Shown here: positions 6,570-13,486 of the stretch, one piece after another
Position numbering within the stretch: position 1 is the first letter of the stretch
Layout of the letters: each line of letters begins with the position of its first letter
Assembly: GCA_947460165.1 (NCBI GenBank)
Contig: CANHKH010000022.1
Location: 1 to 17,634 of the forward strand
Reading direction: 5' to 3'
DNA length: 17,634 nt
From: Comamonadaceae bacterium
Lineage (GTDB): Bacteria > Pseudomonadota > Gammaproteobacteria > Burkholderiales > Burkholderiaceae_C
Position numbers and translations under genes: made by a program
Notes under the pieces: generated by a model
The model's input: the letters and a program-made list of their open reading frames with translations, nothing else
Databases searched by the model: none
Told to the model about the DNA's origin: nothing

Positions 6570-9152
6570 TCACACGTCGATGTTCGCCGCCCTCAAGGCA
6601 TTGGCCTCAATGAACTCCCGCCTCGGCTCCACCTCGTCGCCCATGAGCATGGTGAAGACGTGGTCGGCCTCGATGGCGTCGTCGATTTGCACGCGCAAGA
6701 GGCGACGCACCGTGGGGTCCATGGTGGTTTCCCAGAGTTGGGCGGGGTTCATCTCGCCCAGGCCTTTGTAGCGCTGGCGGCTGGTGGTGCGCTCGGCCTC
6801 GCTGACCAGCCACTGCATGGCTTGGCGGAAGTCGCTCACGCGCTCTTCTTTTTGCCGCTCGCCTTCGCCGCGCAGGGCGCGGGCGTTCTCGCCAAGCAGG
6901 CCTTTGAAGGTGTGCGCCGCTTCGGCCAGCGCGGCGTAGTCGGCGCCGTGCACAAAGTCTTGCGTGATGATGCTGCTTTTGACGTTGCCGTGGTGGCGGC
7001 GGCTCACGCGCAAGATGGGTTTGTCGGTGCGCACGTCGAATTCACCCGCCACTTCGGCGTCGGGCAAAAAGGCCTGCAGGGCGGCGGCTGAGGCTTCGGC
7101 GCCGGCCAGGGTGTCGAGGTCCAGGGCCACGCCGTCGGCCATGGCGCGCAGGGCTTCTTGGTCCATGAAGCCAGCCAGGCGCTTGATGACGTTCTCGGCC
7201 ACCGTGTGTTTGCGGGCCAGCTCGGCCAGGGTGTCGCCGCTCAAGACCGTGCCGTTGCCCGCGTCAATGCTGGCTTCTTTGAGCGCGATGCGGGTCAAAA
7301 AGCCATCGAGTGCCGGGCCGTCTTTGAGGTAGAGCTCTTCTTTGCCGGCTTTGACCTTGTAGAGCGGCGGCTGCGCAATGTAGATGTGGCCGCGTTCGAC
7401 CAGCTCGGGCATTTGCCGGTAGAAAAAGGTCAAAAGCAGCGTGCGGATGTGGGCGCCGTCCACGTCGGCGTCGGTCATGATGATGATGCGGTGGTAGCGC
7501 AGCTTGGCGACATTGAAGTCGTCGGCCCCGGTTTTGGGGTCCAGGCTGCCGGCCCCGGCGTTGCCAATGCCTGTGCCCAGGGCGGTGATGAGCGTGAGAA
7601 TTTCGTTGCTGGTCAGCAGCTTTTCGTAGCGGGCTTTTTCCACGTTCAAGATCTTGCCGCGCAGGGGCAAAATGGCTTGGAATTTGCGGTCACGGCCTTG
7701 CTTGGCCGAGCCACCCGCCGAGTCGCCCTCGACGATGTAGATCTCGCACATGGCGGGGTCTTTTTCTTGGCAGTCGGCGAGCTTGCCGGGCAGGCCCATG
7801 CCGTCGAGCACGCCTTTGCGGCGCGTCATCTCGCGGGCTTTGCGGGCGGCTTCGCGGGCGCGGGCGGCGTCAATGATCTTGCCGCAGATGATCTTGGCGT
7901 CGTTGGGCCGCTCTTCCAGGTAGTCGTTGAGGGTTTTGGCCACGATGTCTTCGACCGGGCCGCGCACCTCGCTGGAGACCAGCTTGTCTTTGGTTTGGCT
8001 GGAGAACTTGGGCTCGGGCACCTTGACCGAGAGCACGCAGCACAGGCCTTCGCGCATGTCGTCGCCCGAGACTTCGACCTTGGCTTTTTTGGCCAGCTCG
8101 TTCGCTTCAATGTATTTGCTGATGACGCGCGTCATGGCCGCGCGCAGGCCCGTCAGGTGGGTGCCGCCGTCGCGCTGCGGAATGTTGTTGGTGAAGCACA
8201 GCACGTTCTCGTTGTAGCCGCTGTTCCACTGCATGGCCACTTCCACACCAATGTTGGTGTTTTGGTCGCTTTGGCGGTCGCCCATGGCCACAAAGGCGTT
8301 GGGGTGCAGCACCTGCTTGCCTTTGTTGATGAAGTCCACAAAGCCTTTGACGCCGCCTGTGCCTGAAAAGTCGTCCTCCTTGCCGCTGCGCTCGTCTTTG
8401 AGGCGGATCTTCACGCCGTTGTTCAAGAAGGACAGCTCACGCAGTCGCTTGGACAAGATCTCGTAATGGAAGTCGAAGTTTTCCTTGAAGATGTCCGTGT
8501 CCGGCAAAAAGTGCACCTCGGTGCCGCGCTTTTCGGTGTCGCCTGTGACCTTCATGGGCGAGACTTCGACGCCGTTGACTTGCTCGAGCAGGCGGTTTTG
8601 CACCACGCCCCGGCAGAACTCCAGTGCATGCACCTTGCCCTCGCGGCGTATGGTCAGGCGCAGCATTTTGGACAAGGCGTTGACGCAGCTCACCCCCACG
8701 CCGTGCAAGCCGCCTGAGACCTTGTAGCTGTTCTGGTTGAACTTGCCGCCCGCGTGCAGCTCTGTCAGGGCAATCTCGGCGGCCGAGCGCTTGGGCTCGT
8801 GCTTGTCGTCCATTTTGATGCCGGTGGGGATGCCGCGGCCGTTGTCCACCACGGAAATCGAGTTGTCGGAGTGGATGGTCACCACGATGTCGTCGCAGTG
8901 GCCGGCCAGCGCCTCGTCGATCGAGTTGTCCACCACTTCAAACACCAGGTGGTGCAGGCCGGTGCCGTCAGAGGTGTCGCCGATGTACATGCCCGGGCGT
9001 TTGCGCACGGCCTCCAGACCTTCGAGGATCTGGATGGAGCCTTCGCCATAGGCTTCCGAAGCGCCGGCCTGGTTGGCGTCGATGACGGGCTGGAAATTGC
9101 TGCTTTCCGTGGCGTCTGCGGTCGCGTCGTTGGGCTTGGTGTCTTCGGTCAT
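6570..9152 (-). CDS. gyrB: DNA gyrase subunit B
   Basis: An 860-residue GyrB, the ATPase and TOPRIM subunit that partners GyrA to introduce negative supercoils. The GHKL ATPase motifs are intact: VVDNSIDEA, VVDNGRGIP and GGLHGVGVS. The TOPRIM acidic residues appear as EGDSAGG at residues 475-481 and TDADVDGAH at 560-568. The long insert typical of Gram-negative GyrB lies between the latter and RYKGLGEMNPAQLWETTMDP near residue 794. The C-terminus ends NIDV as in relatives. Tyr143, in the NSYKVSGGLHGVG stretch, corresponds to the tyrosine that FicT toxins adenylylate in E. coli GyrB. The ATG at 9152 has only a weak GAAAG site. The gene follows dnaN by 89 bp, with a strong hairpin between them. 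Confidence 0.98.
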   Translation of the reverse strand: MTEDTKPNDATADATESSNFQPVIDANQAGASEAYGEGSIQILEGLEAVRKRPGMYIGDTSDGTGLHHLVFEVVDNSIDEALAGHCDDIVVTIHSDNSISVVDNGRGIPTGIKMDDKHEPKRSAAEIALTELHAGGKFNQNSYKVSGGLHGVGVSCVNALSKMLRLTIRREGKVHALEFCRGVVQNRLLEQVNGVEVSPMKVTGDTEKRGTEVHFLPDTDIFKENFDFHYEILSKRLRELSFLNNGVKIRLKDERSGKEDDFSGTGGVKGFVDFINKGKQVLHPNAFVAMGDRQSDQNTNIGVEVAMQWNSGYNENVLCFTNNIPQRDGGTHLTGLRAAMTRVISKYIEANELAKKAKVEVSGDDMREGLCCVLSVKVPEPKFSSQTKDKLVSSEVRGPVEDIVAKTLNDYLEERPNDAKIICGKIIDAARAREAARKAREMTRRKGVLDGMGLPGKLADCQEKDPAMCEIYIVEGDSAGGSAKQGRDRKFQAILPLRGKILNVEKARYEKLLTSNEILTLITALGTGIGNAGAGSLDPKTGADDFNVAKLRYHRIIIMTDADVDGAHIRTLLLTFFYRQMPELVERGHIYIAQPPLYKVKAGKEELYLKDGPALDGFLTRIALKEASIDAGNGTVLSGDTLAELARKHTVAENVIKRLAGFMDQEALRAMADGVALDLDTLAGAEASAAALQAFLPDAEVAGEFDVRTDKPILRVSRRHHGNVKSSIITQDFVHGADYAALAEAAHTFKGLLGENARALRGEGERQKEERVSDFRQAMQWLVSEAERTTSRQRYKGLGEMNPAQLWETTMDPTVRRLLRVQIDDAIEADHVFTMLMGDEVEPRREFIEANALRAANIDV

Positions 9153-9182
9153 AAATGCTTTCGGGGGTCTCTTGAATGGTCA

Positions 9183-9203
9183 AACCCGCGCGGGGCGCGG
9201 GTT
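9183..9203 (-). promoter_or_regulatory. Strong hairpin between dnaN and gyrB
   Basis: AACCCGCG (9183-9190) and CGCGGGTT (9196-9203) form perfect 8-bp arms around a 5-nt loop. On the minus-strand transcript only three T residues follow, so it is at best a partial terminator. It may attenuate readthrough from dnaN into gyrB or protect an mRNA end. Confidence 0.5.
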
Positions 9204-9241
9204 GCGGAGTCTGTGCTGCTCAGGCGGGGGCCTGGCGGCAT

Positions 9242-10351
9242 TCAAATTCGCATGGGCATGACCACGTACTTGAAATGGGCGTTGTCGGGGATGGTGAGCA
9301 GGGCCGAGCTGTTGGAGTCGGCCAGCTCCAGCTTGACCATGTCTTGCCCCATGTTGCCCAGCACGTCGATGAGGTAGGTGACGTTAAAGCCGATTTCAAT
9401 GCTGTCGCCGCCGTAGTCAATATCGAGCTCGTCCACGGCTTCTTCTTGCTCGGCGTTGTTGGACGCCACGCGCAGCGTGCCGGGCTCTATGTTCAGGCGC
9501 ACGCCCTTGAACTTTTCGCTGGTGAGAATGGCCGCGCGCTGCAAGCTGGCCAAGAGCGCCGTGCGGCCCAGCACCACAATGTTTTTGTGGTTTTTGGGGA
9601 TCACGCGGTTGTAGTCGGGGAATTTGCCCTCCACCAGCTTGGTGACGAACTCCATGCCGTCAAACGCAAACTTGGCTTGGTTGCCCGCGAACTGCATTTC
9701 AATGGCGCCTTCTTTGTCGGACAAGAGGCGCTGCAGTTCCAGCACGGTTTTGCGCGGCAAGATGACTTCTTGGCGCTGCTCAATGTCCACATCCAACTCG
9801 GCCGAGGAGTAGGCCAGGCGGTGGCCGTCGGTGGCCACCAGGCTGAGTTGCTTGCCTTCGGCCACAAACAAAATGCCGTTCAGGTAATAGCGGATGTCGT
9901 GCACCGCCATGGAAAAAGACACCTGGTTGAGCAGCTCTTTGAGCGTTTTTTGCGGCACCGAAAACACCGGGCCAAAGCTGGCCGCCTCTTGCACCAGCGG
10001 AAAGTCTTCAGCCGGCAGGGTTTGCAGGGTGAAGCGGCTTTTGCCGCCTTTGAGCAGCAGCTTGTTTTGGCTGGACTCCAGCGTGACAGTTTGGTCGCTG
10101 GGCATGGAGCGCAAGATGTCTATGAGTTTTCGCGCGCCCACGGTGGTGGTGAAGTTGCCCTCATCGCCGCCCAGCTCGCTGCTGGTGCGGATTTGAATTT
10201 CCAGGTCGCTGGTGGTCAATTGCAATTGCGTGCCGGTTTTGCGAATCAGCACATTGGCCAAGATGGGCAGGGTGTGGCGGCGCTCGACGATGCCGGCCAC
10301 CGACTGCAAGGCCGACAGAACCTGTTCCTGGGCTGCTTTGAGGACGATCAT
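9242..10351 (-). CDS. dnaN: DNA polymerase III beta subunit (sliding clamp)
   Basis: A 369-residue beta clamp, the ring that tethers DNA polymerase III to DNA and serves as docking hub for other replication and repair proteins. The start MIVLKAAQEQVLSALQSV and the end YVVMPMRI are both family signatures, and the three repeated clamp domains are covered at normal length. Internal landmarks include RRHTLPILANVLI, LVATDGHRLAYS and EGKFPDYNRVIPK. I chose the ATG at 10351, preceded by an AAGAAAG purine-rich site, instead of an in-frame start 54 nt upstream that would add an 18-residue tail absent from the family. dnaA ends 193 bp upstream; no clear promoter or DnaA box is visible in that spacer, which holds a GC dyad at 10395-10420. 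Confidence 0.98.
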   Translation of the reverse strand: MIVLKAAQEQVLSALQSVAGIVERRHTLPILANVLIRKTGTQLQLTTSDLEIQIRTSSELGGDEGNFTTTVGARKLIDILRSMPSDQTVTLESSQNKLLLKGGKSRFTLQTLPAEDFPLVQEAASFGPVFSVPQKTLKELLNQVSFSMAVHDIRYYLNGILFVAEGKQLSLVATDGHRLAYSSAELDVDIEQRQEVILPRKTVLELQRLLSDKEGAIEMQFAGNQAKFAFDGMEFVTKLVEGKFPDYNRVIPKNHKNIVVLGRTALLASLQRAAILTSEKFKGVRLNIEPGTLRVASNNAEQEEAVDELDIDYGGDSIEIGFNVTYLIDVLGNMGQDMVKLELADSNSSALLTIPDNAHFKYVVMPMRI

Positions 10352-10544
10352 GGGCTTTCTTTCTTGTCTTTTTGTGTCTTTGATGCAAGTGAGCTGGCGC
10401 GCCACAAAAACGCAGCGCCACCATCAAACTCAATATTTTCGCTTGTTTATGCGCCTTTGGGCCCCCTGGAGAACCATGCCCGTGCCAGCCCGTGCGAAAT
10501 CGCAGGCTTGTGGCATCAGGGGGTGCAGACAGCCGGCCATGGCG

Positions 10545-11951
10545 TCAACCCTTGAGGGTTTGCTCCAGCACATGGAGCTGCTGGTTCAACTCGCTCATTT
10601 GCTGGCGCTCGGCGGCCATTTTGCGCACCGCGTGCAGCACCGTGGTGTGGTCGCGCCCGCCAAACAGCTCGCCAATTTCAGGCAGGCTTTTTTGCGTGAG
10701 TTCTTTGGCCAGGTACATGGCAATTTGGCGAGGCCGGGCAATGCTGGCCGGGCGCTTTTTGGAGTACATGTCGGCGACCTTGATTTTGTAGAAATCGGCC
10801 ACGGTTTTTTGGATGTTTTCCACCGAGATTTGCCGGTTTTGGATCGACAGCAGGTCGCGCAGCGCCTCCCGGGCGAGCTGTATGGAAATGTCTTTTTGGT
10901 TAAAGCGCGAGTAGGCCAAGATTTTGCGCAGCGCCCCTTCGAGCTCGCGCACATTGGAGCGCACGTTCTTGGCCACAAAAAAGGCCACCTCTTCGGGCAT
11001 GACCGCGCCTTCAGACTCGGCCTTGCTGATCAAAATGGCCACGCGCATTTCCAGCTCGGGCGGCTCAATGGCCACGGTCAGGCCAGAGTCAAAACGCGAG
11101 ACCAGGCGCTCGTGGATGTCGGCCAGGCCCTTGGGGTAGGTGTCGCTGGTCATCACAATGTGTGACTTTTTGGCCAGCAAAGCCTCAAAGGCGTTGAAGA
11201 ACTCTTCTTGCGTGCGGTCCTTGTTGGCAAAGAACTGCACGTCGTCAATCAGCAGCAAATCCAGCGAGTGGTAACGCTCTTTGAACTCGTCAAATGCCTT
11301 GCGCTGGTAGGCTTTAACCACATCCGAGACGAACTGCTCGGCATGGATGTAGAGAACTTTGGCATTGGGGTTGTCGGCCAGCAATTTATTGCCGATGGCG
11401 TGCACCAAGTGCGTCTTGCCCAAACCCACGCCGCCGTAAATAAACAAAGGGTTGTAGAGCTGGCCCAGGCTGCTGGCCACATGCATGGCGGCAGCGCGCC
11501 CCATGCGGTTGGCCGAGCCTTCAATCAGGGTGTCAAAAGTCAGCGCAGCATTGAGTCGGCTTTTGAAGGGCGCGTTGGGCGGCTCTTCGCTTTGGCCCAT
11601 GGCGGGGGGCTCGACGTTCGCCATGTTTTTCAGGCTTTGGCCCAGAGGTGCAGGCCTGGCAAGGTTTTCACGCGGAGCAAGCACTAACTCCAGAGGGACG
11701 GGCTGGCCGGCCAATTGGGCGAGCAAGGCGGCGATGCGGGTGCTGTACTGCGCCCGAATCCAGTCCAGCTTGAAGCGGTTGGCGACCTGAATGGTCAGCT
11801 TGGAGAGGTCGGGTGCGACCTCGGCCACCAGGGGTTTGATCCAGGTGTTGAACTGCTGTTCGGGCAGTTCTTGGGCCAGTTGCTCCACGCAGCCCAGCCA
11901 GAGATCGGCCATCTGGTCGGCGTTGTGGCTGGGGTGTAAGGCCTCGTTCAT
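10545..11951 (-). CDS. dnaA: Chromosomal replication initiator protein DnaA
   Basis: A 468-residue DnaA that binds DnaA boxes, oligomerises with ATP and opens the origin. Domain I contains LWLGCVEQLAQELPEQQFNTWIKPL, and a proline-rich linker follows. The AAA+ domain has Walker A GGVGLGKT (residues 173-180) and Walker B with Asp236-Asp237. The C-terminal HTH carries the DnaA signature GRDHTTVLHAVRKM from about residue 432. Two starts are possible. The upstream ATG at 12029 has a decent AAGG site but lies inside the probable -10 box and adds 26 unconserved residues. The ATG at 11951 (MNEALHPS) agrees with the family but has a poor ribosome-binding site. I prefer 11951, with an N-terminal mass measurement as the deciding test. 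Confidence 0.97.
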   Translation of the reverse strand: MNEALHPSHNADQMADLWLGCVEQLAQELPEQQFNTWIKPLVAEVAPDLSKLTIQVANRFKLDWIRAQYSTRIAALLAQLAGQPVPLELVLAPRENLARPAPLGQSLKNMANVEPPAMGQSEEPPNAPFKSRLNAALTFDTLIEGSANRMGRAAAMHVASSLGQLYNPLFIYGGVGLGKTHLVHAIGNKLLADNPNAKVLYIHAEQFVSDVVKAYQRKAFDEFKERYHSLDLLLIDDVQFFANKDRTQEEFFNAFEALLAKKSHIVMTSDTYPKGLADIHERLVSRFDSGLTVAIEPPELEMRVAILISKAESEGAVMPEEVAFFVAKNVRSNVRELEGALRKILAYSRFNQKDISIQLAREALRDLLSIQNRQISVENIQKTVADFYKIKVADMYSKKRPASIARPRQIAMYLAKELTQKSLPEIGELFGGRDHTTVLHAVRKMAAERQQMSELNQQLHVLEQTLKG

Positions 11952-12027
11952 GGTCGGGAAAGCAGCAATATCGGTGGCAGCAGGCAAGCGAAGCACTTGT
12001 GGACAGTTTGGTTTTTTAGCACCTTGC

Positions 12028-12057
12028 ATTCTAGCCTTTTGCGCAAGTTATCCACAA
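12028..12057 (-). promoter_or_regulatory. Probable dnaA promoter overlapping a DnaA box
   Basis: On the minus strand TTGTGG (12057-12052) and TAGAAT (12033-12028) are separated by 18 bp; the -10 matches consensus at 5 of 6 positions. Transcription would start near 12021 and leave a leader of about 70 nt before the ATG at 11951. The perfect DnaA box covers the -35, which suits autorepression by DnaA. A degenerate box (CTGTCCACA on the minus strand, 12006-11998) lies in the leader. Confidence 0.55.
12048..12056 (+). promoter_or_regulatory. Consensus DnaA box
   Basis: TTATCCACA, an exact match to the high-affinity DnaA box. It is the only exact copy seen in the dnaA-rpmH region. Confidence 0.85.
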
Positions 12058-12194
12058 GCTTGACAGCCGGGCTTGTCTTGGTGCAGACGAGGGCAAAAGG
12101 TGTGATGAATTTGGGTCCCGGCCCGCGCAGCTCAAGTGTGTTCAAGGGTTTATTGCGGGCTTCTGAGAATTTTTTGGGGGTCCTTGTTGGGCTG

Positions 12195-12231
12195 AAAGAG
12201 GCGCTTGTTTGTCTCTGATCTGCGCCTCTTT
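12195..12231. repeat. Perfect 10-bp inverted repeat in the origin candidate
   Basis: AAAGAGGCGC (12195-12204) and GCGCCTCTTT (12222-12231) are exact complements around a 17-nt centre. On the plus strand the right arm ends in three T residues only, so it is not a standard terminator. It may be a protein-binding or structural element of the origin. Confidence 0.7.
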
Positions 12232-12476
12232 GCTGGGGCTTTGGGCTATTTTTATTGCCAGTCTTGAGCCAAGGCGTCATAATTGTGAGTTTCCCTGTTC
12301 GGCAGGGCGCAGCTTTGCGTGCTCTTTGAAGGGCTTTGCGTGGTCTGCGCTTTGCGATCAATCGGTTTTTGTTTGCCTGCGGATGGTCCGCATGGCGGGT
12401 GTGGCCCCCAAGCTGCTGCCCGGACACCGGACACACTGAATAAATTGAACACGGGACCAAGCCTCAAGGATCCATC

Positions 12477-12611
12477 ATGAAACGCACTTACCAACCGTCC
12501 AAAGTCAAACGCGCTCGCACCCACGGCTTTTTGGCCCGCATGCGCACCCGCGGCGGCCGCGCCGTGATCAACGCTCGCCGCGCCAAAGGTCGCAAGCGTT
12601 TGGCCGTCTAA
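12477..12611 (+). CDS. rpmH: Large ribosomal subunit protein bL34
   Basis: A 44-residue, very basic protein beginning MKRTYQPSKVKRARTHGF and ending KGRKRLAV, an unmistakable bL34 that sits on 23S rRNA in the large ribosomal subunit. AAGGA lies 6 nt before the ATG. The gene heads the conserved rpmH-rnpA-yidD-yidC cluster and diverges from dnaA. Length and sequence are typical. Confidence 0.97.
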   Translation: MKRTYQPSKVKRARTHGFLARMRTRGGRAVINARRAKGRKRLAV

Positions 12612-12642
12612 GTTCAGGCTTTCAGCCCGCCTGGCCACGCCC

Positions 12643-13155
12643 TTGTTGCGGCTCAAGAACCGGGCACAGTTTCAGGCCGTGCTCGCCCAGCGCGTCATTG
12701 CCAAGACCGAGCATTTCGCTTTGCACCGTCACCCTCTGGGTGACGCGTGCGTGTCAACTGCGCGCGCGTGTTCACCCTCCCCATCAGCCGCGCTTGAACC
12801 AGCCTTGCTGGAGCCCATGCAGATGACAAGCCTTACCGTCCACCCGCAGTCCAAGCCGCAGTTTGACAGGCCTTTGTTCCCATCGGTCGAGCTCTGGCTG
12901 GGTGCCATGGTGCCCAAGCGTTGGGCCAAGCGCTCGGTGACGCGGCACGCCATCAAGCGCCAAATCTACGATGTGCTGGACGCCAGGCTGGAGCCCGATG
13001 AGCAGGCCGCTTACTTGGTTCGCTTGCGGTCAGGCTTTTCACGCCAGCAGTTTTTGAGCAGCACCTCCGAGCTGCTCAAGCAGGCGGTGCGCTTTGAGTT
13101 GCACAGCTTGATGGACCGTGCCAAGCCCGCCCACCCCGGCAGCCGCGTCGCTTGA
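12643..13155 (+). CDS. rnpA: Ribonuclease P protein component, with internal extension
   Basis: The protein subunit of RNase P, which helps the catalytic RNA remove tRNA 5' leaders. The N-terminus LRLKNRAQFQAVLAQRV and the core LGAMVPKRWAKRSVTRHAIKR (residues 86-106) are characteristic; the RNR-type motif has His in place of Asn. At 170 residues it is longer than the usual 115-140. The excess is a low-conservation stretch at about residues 31-80 rich in Ser, Ala and Pro, between the first strand and the core, with no frameshift visible. No ATG fits: the frame opens with TTG at 12643 or 12646, and the latter aligns best with relatives. No clear ribosome-binding site is present, so translation is probably coupled to rpmH, 31 nt upstream. 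Confidence 0.9.
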   Translation: MLRLKNRAQFQAVLAQRVIAKTEHFALHRHPLGDACVSTARACSPSPSAALEPALLEPMQMTSLTVHPQSKPQFDRPLFPSVELWLGAMVPKRWAKRSVTRHAIKRQIYDVLDARLEPDEQAAYLVRLRSGFSRQQFLSSTSELLKQAVRFELHSLMDRAKPAHPGSRVA

Positions 13156-13189
13156 TGCGTGCCATTTTTTCGTCACGCCCATCAAGCCC

Positions 13190-13486
13190 ATGACGCACCT
13201 GAACGCCTTGCTCCGGCTGCCCCAAACCCTGCTCATGGGACTGGTGCGTGCCTACCGCTTGCTGCTCAGCCCCAGCTTGGGCTCGTCCTGCCGCTTTGAG
13301 CCCACTTGCTCGGCCTATGCCTTGCAAGCCTTGGAGCGCCACGGCGCGGGCGGCGGCACCTACCTCACCTTGCGGCGGCTGGTCCGCTGCCAGCCTTGGT
13401 GCGACGGGGGCCATGACCCTGTGCCACCTTCTGTTTTTTCCCACCTGGCGCTGCGCGCCACGCCCTCGACAAAGAAGCCCTCATGA
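13190..13486 (+). CDS. yidD: Membrane protein insertion efficiency factor YidD
   Basis: A 98-residue YidD, a small membrane-associated protein that assists YidC-dependent insertion. The family core is complete: LVRAYRLLLSPSLGSSCRFEPTCS (in pieces), YALQALERHG, and RLVRCQPWCDGGHDPVP. The conserved cysteines and the amphipathic N-terminal helix are present. I chose the ATG at 13190, 34 nt after the rnpA stop, because an upstream in-frame start would overlap rnpA and add unconserved residues. The stop codon overlaps the yidC ATG (ATGA), giving tight translational coupling. Confidence 0.93.
   Translation: MTHLNALLRLPQTLLMGLVRAYRLLLSPSLGSSCRFEPTCSAYALQALERHGAGGGTYLTLRRLVRCQPWCDGGHDPVPPSVFSHLALRATPSTKKPS

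Larger units (their letters stand above)
12030..12476. other. Candidate replication origin region (dnaA-rpmH intergenic)
   Basis: This 447-bp region separates leftward dnaA-dnaN-gyrB from rightward rpmH-rnpA-yidD-yidC, the usual origin setting in Burkholderiales. It holds one perfect DnaA box, a 10-bp inverted repeat (12195-12231), a 6-bp dyad TGCGGA/TCCGCA (12378-12392), a tandem CGGACAC doublet (12421-12434) and modest AT-rich patches near 12150-12175 and 12247-12258. A cluster of DnaA boxes and a long AT-rich unwinding element are both missing, so the oriC call rests mainly on gene order. Promoters for rpmH must also lie here, but I find no convincing hexamers. Confidence 0.45.

Noticed and set aside
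7158..8366. Long plus-strand open frame of about 400 codons antisense to gyrB
   Set aside because: It is a shadow of the high-GC gyrB coding strand, lacks a ribosome-binding site and shows no protein family; gyrB itself is certain.
10352..10544. dnaA-dnaN spacer as an alternative origin
   Set aside because: No DnaA box or AT-rich tract is present; only a GC-rich dyad at 10395-10420 was seen.
9176..10555. Plus-strand open frame of about 460 codons antisense to dnaN
   Set aside because: Composition is that of a reverse-frame shadow (rich in His, Gln and Ala) and dnaN is unambiguous on the other strand.
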